Part shown: one piece after another, positions 38,072 to 47,283 of the stretch
Position numbering within the stretch: the stretch's first letter is position 1
How the letters are laid out: every line of letters starts with the position of its first letter
Assembly (NCBI GenBank): GCA_963814355.1
Contig: CAWFCZ010000018.1
Location: 620,001 to 684,000, forward strand
Length of the DNA stretch: 64,000 bases
Source of the DNA: JADGOV01 sp963814355
GTDB lineage: Bacteria > Actinomycetota > Actinomycetes > JADGOV01
Direction of reading: 5' to 3'
Notes under the pieces: generated by a model
Database searches by the model: none
What the model saw: the letters and a program-made list of their open reading frames with translations, nothing else
What the model was told of the DNA's origin: nothing
Position numbers and translations under genes: made by a program

Positions 38072-38781
38072 CCTATCGGGACCAGAAGGTGGTCGTTGTC
38101 ACTGGAGGTTCGCGGGGCATCGGAGCAGGCCTCGTGTCGGCCTACCGTCGGCGAGGCTGGGCGGTCGTGGCCACTTCCCGCACCATCAAGCCTGCTGGGG
38201 ATCCGGCGGTGCTCACCGTCGAGGGAGACATCGCTGATCCCGTGACCGCCGACAGAGTCGTCACGGCGGCACTGGAAGGTTTCGGACGCATCGACACCCT
38301 CGTCAACAACGCCGGCGTCTTCATCGCAAAGCCCTTTGCCGACTACAGCGACGAGGACTACGCGCTTGCCATGGGTGTCAACCTCACCGGATTCTTCTGG
38401 CTGACGCAACGCGTCATCGCCGAGATGCTCGAGCGACACAAGGGCCACATCGTCAACATCACCGCCACGCTCACCGACTACGCCAGCTCCGCCACACCCG
38501 CTGTCCTGACCTCACTGACCAAAGGCGGTCTCGCCTCAGCCACCAGATCGCTGGCCATCGAGTACGCCACCCGCGGCATCCGGGTCAACGCTGTGTCGCC
38601 GGGCGTCATCCAGACGCCGGAGCACCCGCCGGAGACCTACGCTGGGCTCGCGGCACTTCACCCACTCGGCCGAGTCGGCCAAGTCAGCGACGTGGTCGAC
38701 GGCATCCTCTACCTCGAGTCAGCCCCGTTCGTCACCGGAGAGATCCTGCACATCGACGGGGGCCAGATCGCGGGCCGCTGA
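38068..38781 (+). CDS. SDR-family oxidoreductase with atypical active site
   Basis: A 237-residue short-chain dehydrogenase-like protein. NAD(P) motif VVVVTGGSRGIGAGLVSAY, structural NNAGVF, NLTGFF, RSLAIEYATRGIRVNAVSPG and VTGEILHIDGGQ are all present. The catalytic Tyr of YxxxK is absent: the segment reads PAVLTSLTKGGL, leaving Lys but Thr at the Tyr position. It may be a binding or regulatory protein or use altered chemistry. GTG 38068 has GGGAGG upstream and overlaps the preceding stop. Confidence 0.85.
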   Translation: MTYRDQKVVVVTGGSRGIGAGLVSAYRRRGWAVVATSRTIKPAGDPAVLTVEGDIADPVTADRVVTAALEGFGRIDTLVNNAGVFIAKPFADYSDEDYALAMGVNLTGFFWLTQRVIAEMLERHKGHIVNITATLTDYASSATPAVLTSLTKGGLASATRSLAIEYATRGIRVNAVSPGVIQTPEHPPETYAGLAALHPLGRVGQVSDVVDGILYLESAPFVTGEILHIDGGQIAGR

Positions 38782-38837
38782 CCTGACCATCCGCCGTGCG
38801 ACCGGCACTGTGCCGTCGACCGCCCTCAGGGGTCGGG

Positions 38838-40568
38838 TCACAAGTCCAGCACGAGCTCGGTGGTCGGCTTCGCCGAGCAGATCAGGAGCTCGTCGTCGCC
38901 GGGAGGTTCGAGCGGTGGCGTCTCGTACGACGCAGCGCCGGACAGCACAGCGGTGACACAGGTGTGGCAAACGCCGGTACGACACGACCACTGCGTCGGT
39001 AGGTCGCAAGCCTCGGCCAGCTCGAGCACCGAGGCGTAGGCGTTCGACCAGGTCGTGGTGAGTCCCGACCGGGCGAAGGTGACCCCGGGACCGGTGCCGG
39101 GCGGCCCGGATGGCTGATGCGGCGTCACCCCGTCGGCGCCGACCATACCGGGGTTGATCGGCGAACGCGAGCCGAATCGTTCGGTATGGATGTGGGTCCG
39201 GTCGATGCCGACCTCCGCGAGCGCGGCCGAGATGTCGTCCATGAACCGCTCGGGCCCACAGACATACACACTCGCGTCAGCGGGGAGGCCGAGACCCGCG
39301 ATCACCTCCCGGTCGAGCCGTCCCTCCCTCAGGCCGGACTCGGGGGCGAGCGGCCCTCCCGGATTGGTGTAGTAGACCAGCGCGCGAGCCGACGGCAGTC
39401 GCCCGAGAAGGCCACCGACCTCGGCGGCGAAGGCATGGCTGCCCGCATCATGCGTGGTGTGGATCCACCACAAATGTCGCCGGCTGTGCTCACTCGCGAG
39501 CCGGTGGAGCATCGCCAGCAGCGGCGTCTGACCGATGCCCGCGGAGATGAGCAGCACGGGTTCGGGGCCCTGTTCCAGGACGAAGTTACCGCGCGGCGCT
39601 GCGACCTCGAGCCGGTCTCCGCGCTGCAGGTGCGTGGCGAGATGCGAGCTGACCAGCCCGTGCGCCTCACGCTTCACGCTGATCCGGTAGCGGCCGCCGT
39701 CCGGGTCACCCGACAGCGAGTAGGTCCGGACCGGGGTCGGCTCGCCTGCGCCGGGCACGCGGAGGGTGAGGAACTGGCCGGGCCGGTACGCCGGGAGCGC
39801 GCCGTCCCCGTCGAGCCGGAACGACGTCACGGACGCGCTCTCGGGAACGACGTCGGTGACCGTGAGCGTCCGAAATCCGGCCCAGGCCGGCGGTGTTGCC
39901 GCTGGTACGCCGGCCGGGGCCTCCGCTCCGTGCTCCAGCATGCTCCGGAACGACTCGCGCCACCCCGGGCTCAACGCCGCGATGTCCAAGGCCGCCTTCA
40001 GCCGCTCCACGTCGTGCCCCGGCAGGTACAGCAGCGCGTCGACGTCGGCCACGCTCACCGCGCGGGGGACTCGTCGGGTGCGCACGATCTCGTCGCCCGC
40101 GGCGACGTGTCCCTCAGTCAGGACGCGCAGGTAGAAGCCCGGACGATGGTGGGAGACCAACAGCGCGGGGAGCTGCGGTTCTCCCATCCGCATCCCCACC
40201 CGGAAGCAGGTGACGCGGGGCTGGGTGACCTCGAATTCCGCCTCGCCGATGCGGTAGCGGTCACCGATGCAGACCTCGTCGTCGTCGAGCCCTTCGACGG
40301 TGAGGTTCTCCCCGAACGCGCCGTGCTCGAGGTCGTCGCGGCCGAGGAACTCCTGCCAGTGCCGATAGGACCCGACCTGGTAAACGAGCAGGGCTCGCTG
40401 CTCGCCGCCGTGCCCGGCCAGGTCGCCTTGCCCGTCACCCTCGATGTTCAGGCGGCGGACCATGCGTGGCCCAGACACCGGCCGCTTCCAGATACCCGTG
40501 TGCACGGTGCGGCCTCGCCACGGCACGTCCTTCGGCATCCCGACGTTGACCGAGAGCACGGTTGCCAT
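38838..40568 (-). CDS. MOSC-FNR-ferredoxin fusion oxidoreductase
   Basis: A 576-residue three-part electron-transfer protein. Residues 1-165 form a MOSC domain (molybdenum-cofactor sulfurase C-terminal type; HGGEQRALLVYQ, FGENLTVEGL, VTCFRVGMRMG). About 230-460 form a ferredoxin-NADP reductase module (FLTLRVPGAGEP, VRTYSLSGDP, LISAGIGQTPLLAMLH, YVCGPERFMDDI). About 490-576 form a [2Fe-2S] ferredoxin (CRTGVCHTC with the fourth Cys in LLICSAKP). It could donate electrons to an oxygenase or molybdoenzyme; the partner is not identifiable. Intact. Confidence 0.9.
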   Translation of the reverse strand: MATVLSVNVGMPKDVPWRGRTVHTGIWKRPVSGPRMVRRLNIEGDGQGDLAGHGGEQRALLVYQVGSYRHWQEFLGRDDLEHGAFGENLTVEGLDDDEVCIGDRYRIGEAEFEVTQPRVTCFRVGMRMGEPQLPALLVSHHRPGFYLRVLTEGHVAAGDEIVRTRRVPRAVSVADVDALLYLPGHDVERLKAALDIAALSPGWRESFRSMLEHGAEAPAGVPAATPPAWAGFRTLTVTDVVPESASVTSFRLDGDGALPAYRPGQFLTLRVPGAGEPTPVRTYSLSGDPDGGRYRISVKREAHGLVSSHLATHLQRGDRLEVAAPRGNFVLEQGPEPVLLISAGIGQTPLLAMLHRLASEHSRRHLWWIHTTHDAGSHAFAAEVGGLLGRLPSARALVYYTNPGGPLAPESGLREGRLDREVIAGLGLPADASVYVCGPERFMDDISAALAEVGIDRTHIHTERFGSRSPINPGMVGADGVTPHQPSGPPGTGPGVTFARSGLTTTWSNAYASVLELAEACDLPTQWSCRTGVCHTCVTAVLSGAASYETPPLEPPGDDELLICSAKPTTELVLDL

Positions 40569-40767
40569 CGCCTCGCACCCCTTCCTGGGTGGTTGCGGCC
40601 ATCATGCTCTCGACCCCGAGCATCCCGACACGGGTCGGCAGCGCACCGGGGACGTGCGTTGTGGGTATCTGGCCTCCGGGACCGGACCAGTGAGTCTCCC
40701 TGGTGCGAGGCGGCGCTGTGGTGAGACGGCATACCCGAAGAGCGTTTGCACAGTTCAGCGCCATGTT

Positions 40768-42211
40768 TCAGTCACTACTACGACGTCTAGCTAGGGCCCG
40801 GCCGAGGCTGCCGAGCACCTGTACGTACCTGGCATCGTGCGCGTCCAGGCCACTGTCGGGCAGGGCGGTCGAGAGCAGGTCGGCCGCCCGGGTTCCGTGG
40901 ACGCCGGGGCGCCAGGTGGCGTCCTCGAACCCCATCGCCGCGACCAGTCGCAGGTCGGACGGCCGAGGAGCGCCAGCTGTTCGTAGATCTCCCGGGCACG
41001 GGGAAAGTTGCAGGACCGCACGTAGTCGGAGGCAGCCGCCAGCAGGAGGCTCGAGTGCTCCAGCTCTTCGCAGCCGGGCAGCGCAGCCGCGCGCTCGAAC
41101 CAGCCGGCCGCCTCCTCGAACGCCAGGCTCTCCTCGGCCAGGCGACCCGCGTCACGGCTGTGCGCCAGTGCCCGGTCGTGGAAGCCGAGCGCGCTCGCAG
41201 CAAGGAAATGGTGAGCCAGGCGCGGGATCAGCGCGGTCGGCCGAGGCAGCCGTTCCAGGGCCTGGCCCGCGCACGCGTGGAGGTGGGCGAGCCGCGACGG
41301 CGGGGTGCGGTCGATTACGGCCTGCCGGGTCAACGAGTGGACGAAGGCGAAGCGGGCTCCGTGCTGATCGACCGGCTCGATCAGGCCCGGGGCGACGGCG
41401 GCGTCGACGAACTCCAGCGTGCGCCGACGGTCGGTCCCGCCGGCTGCGATGAGAGCCGCCAGCTCGAACTCGTCCCCAGGACCGCTGCCTGCTCCAGGAT
41501 GTTCCGGACCGCCTCCCCCATGCCGGCGATCCGCCCTTCGACAGTGTCGCTGATCGAGGCCGGCACCCGGTGCCAAGACCGCAGGTCAGACACCGCACCA
41601 CGGCGTTCCAGGTCCGCCCACATCTCCCGGAGGAAGAACGGGTTGCCGCCGGTGCGGTCGCGCAGGAGCGCGGCGGCTGCGCGAGCCTGGTCCGGGGCGA
41701 GTCCGGTTCGCAAGGCCACGAACTGCGCGATGGCGTCGGTGTCCAAGCCGTCCAGGTCGAGCCGTCGGACTCCCTCGAGCCGGTGCATGTCGGCCATCCA
41801 GAGGGAAAGCTCGTCGGACCGGTCGGGCCGGGTGGTGCGGAACGTCGCGATCAGCAGGATGCGGGCCTCGGTCGACGCGCTCGCCAGGTGCTGGAGCATG
41901 CCGAGCGAGGGGAGCTGCGCCCGCTGTAGATCCTCGAGCACCAGGACGAGCGGGCGGGTTTCCGCCAAGCGGGCGAACAGAACGCTCACGGCCTTGAACA
42001 GGTCACGCCGCTGGTCCGCGGCCCCAGGAGGTCCCTCGACGCTGCGCCGGTGCCGGTCGACCTTGACGGACAGCCGTCGCAGCAGCGCGCTCTCATCGTC
42101 GAGCACCTGGCTCAGGCTGCCGGGTGGGCTGTCCTGCATCAGCTGGTCGAGCAGGTCGGCGAACGGCTGGTAGGGGACGCCAGCCGGACGGGCAACGGCG
42201 GCAGGGGCCAC
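40768..42211 (-). pseudogene. AAA/LuxR-type regulator, both ends missing, frameshifted
   Basis: The middle part of a large ATPase-type regulator: GVPYQPFADLLDQLM, Walker-B-like PLVLVLEDLQRAQLPSLGML, RTGGNPFFLREMWADLERRG, then in a second frame VHSLTRQAVIDRTPPSRLAH and TPR-like helices. The frame changes near 41500 and 40960. The N-terminal Walker A region and the C-terminal LuxR helix-turn-helix are both absent, so it is a remnant. Confidence 0.75.
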
Positions 42212-42256
42212 GACGTCACGTCGCGGTCATCCCCTGGCTGAAGTCGGCGCCCTGGC

Positions 42257-42526
42257 TCAAATCGGCGCCGAGGTCCCGTCGGGCAGGACGCGCCCGGTCA
42301 CCTCGACGATCACATCGGCCGGCAGGTCGGCCCGCTCAGCCGCCATGCGGATCGCCTCCGGAGACGACGCCTCGTAGAGACACTAGGTCTTGCGTCGGTC
42401 CGCCGACAGGAACGAGTACAGCCAACTCACGCCTTGCTCATCGTTGATCCGGTTGATGCCGTCAGCCACCTCAGCGACGCCCTCGAGCGCCTGCGCGAAG
42501 CGACGCTCGACCATGAAGATCGGCAT
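42257..42526 (-). pseudogene. DUF4242-type small protein with in-frame TAG
   Basis: An 89-codon reading from ATG 42526: MPIFMVERRFAQALEGVAEV, then GVSWLYSFLSADRRKT-TAG-CLYEASSPEAIRMA, then LPADVIVEVTGRVLPDG. This is the full DUF4242 (SCO4226-like, nickel-binding) pattern. The TAG at 42383-42385 sits where the family has Tyr (KTYCLYE), so a single C-to-G or T-to-G change made a nonsense codon. The frame is otherwise perfect on both sides. A TGA at 42257 ends it. Confidence 0.75.
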
Positions 42527-42646
42527 GGCGCCTCCCTGACTGCCCCGGTTTCGCGGCGGCGACCCGGCCGACAGACCTTCCCCGGCATCGACACTACGCC
42601 GGCTCATCGCCGGCGACCACAGACCCACCGAGCCCACGCGCTGGCG

Positions 42647-43424
42647 CTACTTGACCGATCCGGCCATGACCCCCTGGACGAAGAACCGCTGGAAAGTCAG
42701 GAAGACCACGAGGGGGACCACCAGAGACGGGAACGCGCCCGGTGCGAGGATGTCGATGCTGCTCCCGAATTGGCGGGTCTGGCTTGCGAGGGCGACCGTG
42801 ACCGGCTCGGTCGACTGGTTGCTGAAGACCAGGGCCACCAAGAGGTCGTTCCAGACCCACAGGAACTGGAAGATCCCGAGCGACGCGATGGCCGGCAAGC
42901 CCAGCGGAGTACGACGCGGACGAAGATCTCACGGCATCGGCCAGGCCACGGCTCGGCTGGTCGGCGTAGATGAGCTCGAAGGTGATGCCCGAGGCCAGGA
43001 ACGAGATGGCCATGGGCATGAAGAGGACGGTCTTGAACACCGTGGCCCAGCGCACGTGCTCGGACAGGACCGCGAAGACCAGGCCGAGGATGGTGACGAC
43101 CGTGGGTGCGACCACGACCCAGATCACGTTGTTCTTCACCGCGCGCAGCGTCGAGGTGTCGGTGAAGATCTGGTGGTAGTTGCCCAGGCCGACGAACCGG
43201 CCGACCGCTCCGGCCGGCCCGTCGGCGAACAGGCTCCGCACGATTGTGTAGCCCAGGGGGTAGAGCAGGATCGCCGCCAGCAGGACCAGCGCCGGGGCCA
43301 GGAAGACGAGCGCCACCCACCGACGCTCACCCGGCGGCCGCTGGAATGCCCCGGGTGCCGCCGGCGGCGGCGCCGGTTCGGCCACCGACTGCGCGCGGCC
43401 CAGGGCCGCCCGCGATGCCACCAC
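42647..43424 (-). pseudogene. Chimeric sugar ABC permease (MalF N-half, MalG C-half)
   Basis: The start resembles a MalF/UgpA-type permease: LVFLAPALVLLAAILLYPLG, VGLGNYHQIFTDTSTLRAV, TVFKTVLFMPMAISFLASGI. After ADQPSRGLADAV (about 42925) the family sequence changes to the C-terminal part of the second permease: LPAIASLGIFQFLWVWNDLL, ending TFQRFFVQGVMAGSVK, in another frame. The 3' half of malF and the 5' half of malG are gone, so one deletion fused two adjacent permease genes. Not functional. Confidence 0.78.
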
Positions 43425-43466
43425 GGCTGACCCTCCTTCGCGCCGTCGCGTAACCAGCCGAGTCGC

Positions 43467-44500
43467 CTACCAGCCGGTCACCGAGCTGGCGTCCTTCTCC
43501 AACTGGGTCTGCGCTTGGGCGACGTTCCCGTTGCGCAGGAAGGTCTGCAGGACGGCCCATTCGCCCTTGTTGGGCGTCCCGCCGAAGTCGGCCGGCGCCT
43601 AGTCGGACATGTCGAAGCGGAAGTTGTCGCCGACGGAGACGATCTGCTGGCCCAGTTGGGCGGAGGTCGGGTCGGCGTACGCCGAGGAGGGACGTTCTTG
43701 TTGGCCGACAGGACCCCGCTGCCGGAGGCTCCGACCAGCACCTGAGCGGCCTTGGTGGAGGCGAGGAACTCCAGGAACGGCTGGACCGCAGGGTTCGAGG
43801 TGAAGCCCACGGCGAAGTCGCCGGCGGCCTCCAAGCCGGGGCGGATCCGCCGATCGAGGGGAATGCGAAGAACTTCGCCATCGCCCCGACGTGAGCCGGG
43901 TCCTTGTCACCGGTGATAGTCGTCGCGACGAACGAGGCCTCGTAGAACCATCGCGGAGTAGGGGCTGGCCTTGAACACGTTGTCGACGGAGCCGGTGAAG
44001 CCGACCTTCAGCGCATTGGTCGGGCTGCCGATGATCGCCTTGTCGCCCCAGATCTGCTTCAGCGTGGTCAGCGCGGTAGTGACGGATGGATCCGTCCACT
44101 TGATCTGATGGTGGGTCAGCTGGTCGTACTTGCTCAGTCCTGCCGTGCGCAGGTAGACGTTCTCGAACCAGTCGGTCAGGGTTCAGCCGTCTCCTCCGCC
44201 GACGGCGATCGGGACCGTGACGCCGGAGTTGCGCAGCGTCTGAGCGTCGGAGCTGAACTGGGTCCAGGTCTTGGGTAGCGACGTGATCCCAGCGGCCAGG
44301 AAGAGCTTGTCGTTGTACCAGACCGTGGACTTGTCGGACGCATCCACCGGGACGCCGTAGAGCTTGCCGTTCACCGTCGCGAGCTTGGCCCACTCGGGCG
44401 AGAAGTTGGCCTTGACCTCCTGCTGGGCTGCCGGGTCGACCGGTTGCAGCTTGCCCGCGTTGCCGTACTGCGAGATCCTGCCTGGCTTGATGCTGTTGGT
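43467..44500 (-). pseudogene. Carbohydrate ABC transporter substrate-binding protein remnant
   Basis: Readable pieces: LQPVDPAAQQEVKANFSPEW and GKLYGVPVDASDKSTVWYND (to a stop at 44183), then IKWTDPSVTTALTTLKQIWG, AAGDFAVGFTSNPAVQPFLE and a C-terminal NKGEWAVLQTFLRNGNVAQA ending near 43467. At least four frame changes and an in-frame TAG at 43599-43601 are present. The signal peptide and first third are missing. It lies upstream of the permease remnant, in normal sugar-transport operon order. Confidence 0.72.
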
Positions 44501-45248
44501 GGTCCTCCTCCTAGCCTCCTGCAGCCACTCCGGGCCTTCTCCCGCCCCGAGCACCGGCACTGCGAGCGGGGATTCGACCGCGGCAACCAGCTGCAGGAGC
44601 AGTACCTCGCGACCATCAAGGACGTCCGCCCGTCGGTCGTCCTGATCCAAAGCAGCAAGGACCTGGGCTCGGGCGTCGTCCTCGAGCCAGGGCGACATCG
44701 TCACCAACGACCACGTCGTCGGCACGGCAACGTCCATCCCGGTGACGCTCTCCGGGAGCTCCACCAGTCACCCCGCAACGCTCGTCGGCACCTATCCCCC
44801 GGACGACCTCGCCGTCATCCGGGTAAGCGGCGCCGGCACGCTGCGCCCGGCCCACTTCGCCAACTCCTCCAAGCTCGAGGTCCGGCGACATCGTCCTGGG
44901 CAGCGGCAACCCTCTGGGCCTGGCCAGCAGCGTGACCAACGGGATCATCTCCGCGCTCGGCCGGACCGTCAGCGAGGCGACGAGCGCGGACTCGCCCGGC
45001 GCCACCCTCCCCGACACCATCCAGACCAGCGCCGCAATCACCCTCGGCGGCGTCTGGTCGACCTCTCCGGCCAAGTCATGAGGATCCCGACGCTCGCGGC
45101 GACCGATCAGCGGCTCGGTGGGGGGCCGCGCCAAGCATCGGGTTTCGCTATCTCCAGCAACGTCGTCAAGGACATCGCCGCCCAGCTCGTGGCGGACGGC
45201 AAGGTCACCCGGTCGCACCGCGCCGCGCTGGGCATCCGACCTACCTGA
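44488..45248 (+). pseudogene. Trypsin-like serine protease (HtrA type), decayed
   Basis: Begins with a lipoprotein-like signal MLLVVLLLASCSHSGPSPAP (lipobox LASC). Then, across at least four frame changes: EQYLATIKDVRPSVVLIQSS, GDIVTNDHVVGTATSIPVTL (catalytic His), DDLAVIRVSG (catalytic Asp), GDIVLGSGNPLGLASSVTNG, and LVDLSGQVMRIPTLAATDQ. The catalytic Ser segment GNSGGA is lost between AAITLGG and LVDLSGQV. No PDZ domain follows. Its 5' end abuts the truncated 5' end of the sugar-binding gene head to head. Confidence 0.72.
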
Positions 45249-45368
45249 CCCACACCAGGGCACGCCTTTCCCTGCCCGGCGCACTCGCCCGATGTGCGGT
45301 GACCGGACATCGCATGGCCCATCCGATCACGTCACCCGGCAGCTGGCGAGCCTGAGAACGGCCACCTC

Positions 45369-45940
45369 CAGGAAGTCTTGTCTGGCCGCGCGAAGGCGGC
45401 CTAGCGTGGGATAGGACGCGAGGTGGGAAGAGCGAGGTGGTTCCGTGATCATCCAGCTGGTGCGCTACAGATCAGAGCTCAGCTACGACGAGGTGCTGAA
45501 TCGATTCCAGGAGCGCGTCGACAGCTATCGCGCCGTGCCTGGCCTCCTGCAGAAGTACTACGTCCACTACACGGAGAGCAACCAGTTCGGTGGCGTGTAC
45601 GTCTGGGAATCCCAAGAAGCGCTGCAGAACTGGCGAGAAGGCAAGCTCGCAGACACCCTCGCCGAGACGTATCAGGTCACCGAGGGCCCGACCTCCGAAG
45701 GCGCCGAGGTCATGCTGGTCCTCCGCGGTGAGAGCGACTCGCTCTGACCCGCGTTCCCCGGCGCATGAGCGTGGCGGAAGGCCTTCTCCTCCCTGGGGGT
45801 GCCGCGACTCTTGCCGATGCGCGTTCGGCCGCGAAACGTCGGTCACGCGCTCGCCACCGTCGACTCCTACGTCTCCCACTACTCCTGGTTCGAACGAGCC
45901 GCTTCCCTGATCGTTAACGCGGAGGGCGTCGACGCCTGAG
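45369..45940 (+). repeat. Segmental duplication, copy 1
   Basis: This stretch is recognisably similar to 48699-49256. The shared promoter-side block CGCGCGAAGGCGGCCTAGCG, the monooxygenase-like gene, and a downstream segment ending near GAGGGCGTCGACGC occur in both. Copy 1 retains an intact gene. Confidence 0.7.
45445..45747 (+). CDS. YdhR-like small monooxygenase-fold protein
   Basis: A 100-residue ferredoxin-like-fold protein. MIIQLVRYRSELSYDEVLNR, GLLQKYYVHYTESNQFGGVY, VWESQEALQNWREGKLADTL and EGAEVMLVLRG match YdhR-type putative monooxygenases (dimeric alpha-beta barrel). The substrate is unknown. GTG 45445 follows GAGGTGGTTCC. A degenerate second copy lies 3.3 kb downstream. Confidence 0.8.
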   Translation: MIIQLVRYRSELSYDEVLNRFQERVDSYRAVPGLLQKYYVHYTESNQFGGVYVWESQEALQNWREGKLADTLAETYQVTEGPTSEGAEVMLVLRGESDSL

Positions 45941-46631
45941 GTTGTGCGATGCGAACCCGATGTGGTACTGCAACAGAAGTAAGAAGTGACACGACACCGA
46001 ATCCTGTGGTTTCGATCGGTGTGCTGTCTCGTATCCGAAGGCGACGGCCCAGCCGAAGTCGCCGGATAGCGCCTCGGGTGGTCGTCCCACCGAAGGAGAA
46101 CGATGTGGCCTGGGTGCAGTAGGCGTCGTCGTCCAGGTGCTCCAGGACGCAGTCAGCTCGCGGATTCAGTTCAACGAACGACGGTCGCAACGCGTTGGAC
46201 CGGACGTCCAGAGCGCACTCGCGTACTAGCACAGACTGGACCGGATGGCCCGACACCCGTGAGCGCGAGCTGGGCCATATGGCACTCGCCCCGTTGAGCG
46301 AGCGGTCGTCCCCGGCATGTCGGCGCCCAGCGGGCGGCATGCGACGACCCGAAGACGCGTCTAGCGGCCGGGACCCGACCACGTCAGGTGGTTGGACCCG
46401 CCGCCGGCCGAGTGGATGTCGGACTACGCAGGTCAACGTCCGGCGACTTCGAACACGTCGGTTCCCTCGACCAGGACGACGTTGCCGTCAGACTCGGGCT
46501 GGGCTACGTGGTGGAACGAGAGGGAGGGGGCGGCGCAGTTCGAGACGACGACGAGCAGGTCTGACCCTGGTCGCCCTTGACGAGGGTGGACGGCGGAGTT
46601 CAATGGAGGAGTGTGACGGGAAGGAGCGAGA
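45748..46631. other. Non-coding or decayed region
   Basis: The first about 190 bp belong to the segmental duplication. The remaining about 690 bp hold only short frames with no recognisable family on either strand. It probably contains eroded sequence and the promoter of the cupin gene. Confidence 0.4.
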
Positions 46632-47009
46632 ATGAGTGGCCTGGTACGCAAGTTAACCGACGGTGAGTTGCGGGAAGCCGAGGGGACGCCGGCCTTGATG
46701 CGGCGCATGGCGTTTGAAGGTGACGGCCATTGGTTCGGACACGTGGCAGCGGCCCCCGCGACCATGTCCGGGTGGCACCACCACGGCGACAACGTGACGA
46801 TGGGATACGTCCTCAAAGGGGGCATCACCTTGGAGTTCGGGCCGGGCGGGAGCCAGCAGGTCGACGTCGGTGAGGGCGAGTACTTCGAGGTCCCCAAGAA
46901 CACGGTGCATCGCGAAGGTAACAACGCGCTCGAGATCGGCGAAGTCATTATCTCACGCGTGGGCGAGGGCCAACTCGTGTTTCCTACCGACGGCCCAGAC
47001 GCGTCCTGA
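46632..47009 (+). CDS. Small cupin-domain protein
   Basis: A 125-residue single cupin: SGWHHHGDNVTMGYVLKGGI (three His of motif 1), LEFGPGGSQQVDVGEGEYFE, and motif 2 VPKNTVHREGNNALEIGEVI. Metal-binding residues are intact. GGGAAGGAGCGAGA precedes ATG 46632. Its role is unknown; such proteins include dioxygenases, isomerases and sensors. Intact among decayed neighbours. Confidence 0.8.
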   Translation: MSGLVRKLTDGELREAEGTPALMRRMAFEGDGHWFGHVAAAPATMSGWHHHGDNVTMGYVLKGGITLEFGPGGSQQVDVGEGEYFEVPKNTVHREGNNALEIGEVIISRVGEGQLVFPTDGPDAS

Positions 47010-47283
47010 CTCACGCGCTATCGGCCGCTGCACCGACTCACCACGTGACCCTCGGCTCCAGGGGGCCGCTGCCACGAGCGCCTGGGTCCCGGGGTGAGCT
47101 CCACGTGGGCCTGTCATCGGGTGAGAGTCAGGTTGGGTCGCATCCAGCCGGGGATGACTAGGGAGCGCAGGATCACTTGATGTTGGTGATCGGAAGACTG
47201 CCGGCGTTTACGGCGGAGGGACGGTCCTGTTTGTGTGCCAACCGTCGCTGGACCAGGCTGCGGGACCGCGACACCATGGAACG

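Noticed and set aside
42383..43601. Pyrrolysine or other recoding of TAG
   Set aside because: The other TAG-containing genes also carry frameshifts, and no Pyl genes are visible. Ordinary nonsense mutation is simpler.
45879..46600. Long minus-strand frames as genes
   Set aside because: No recognisable domain or ribosome binding site. Codon pattern fits chance open frames in high-GC DNA.
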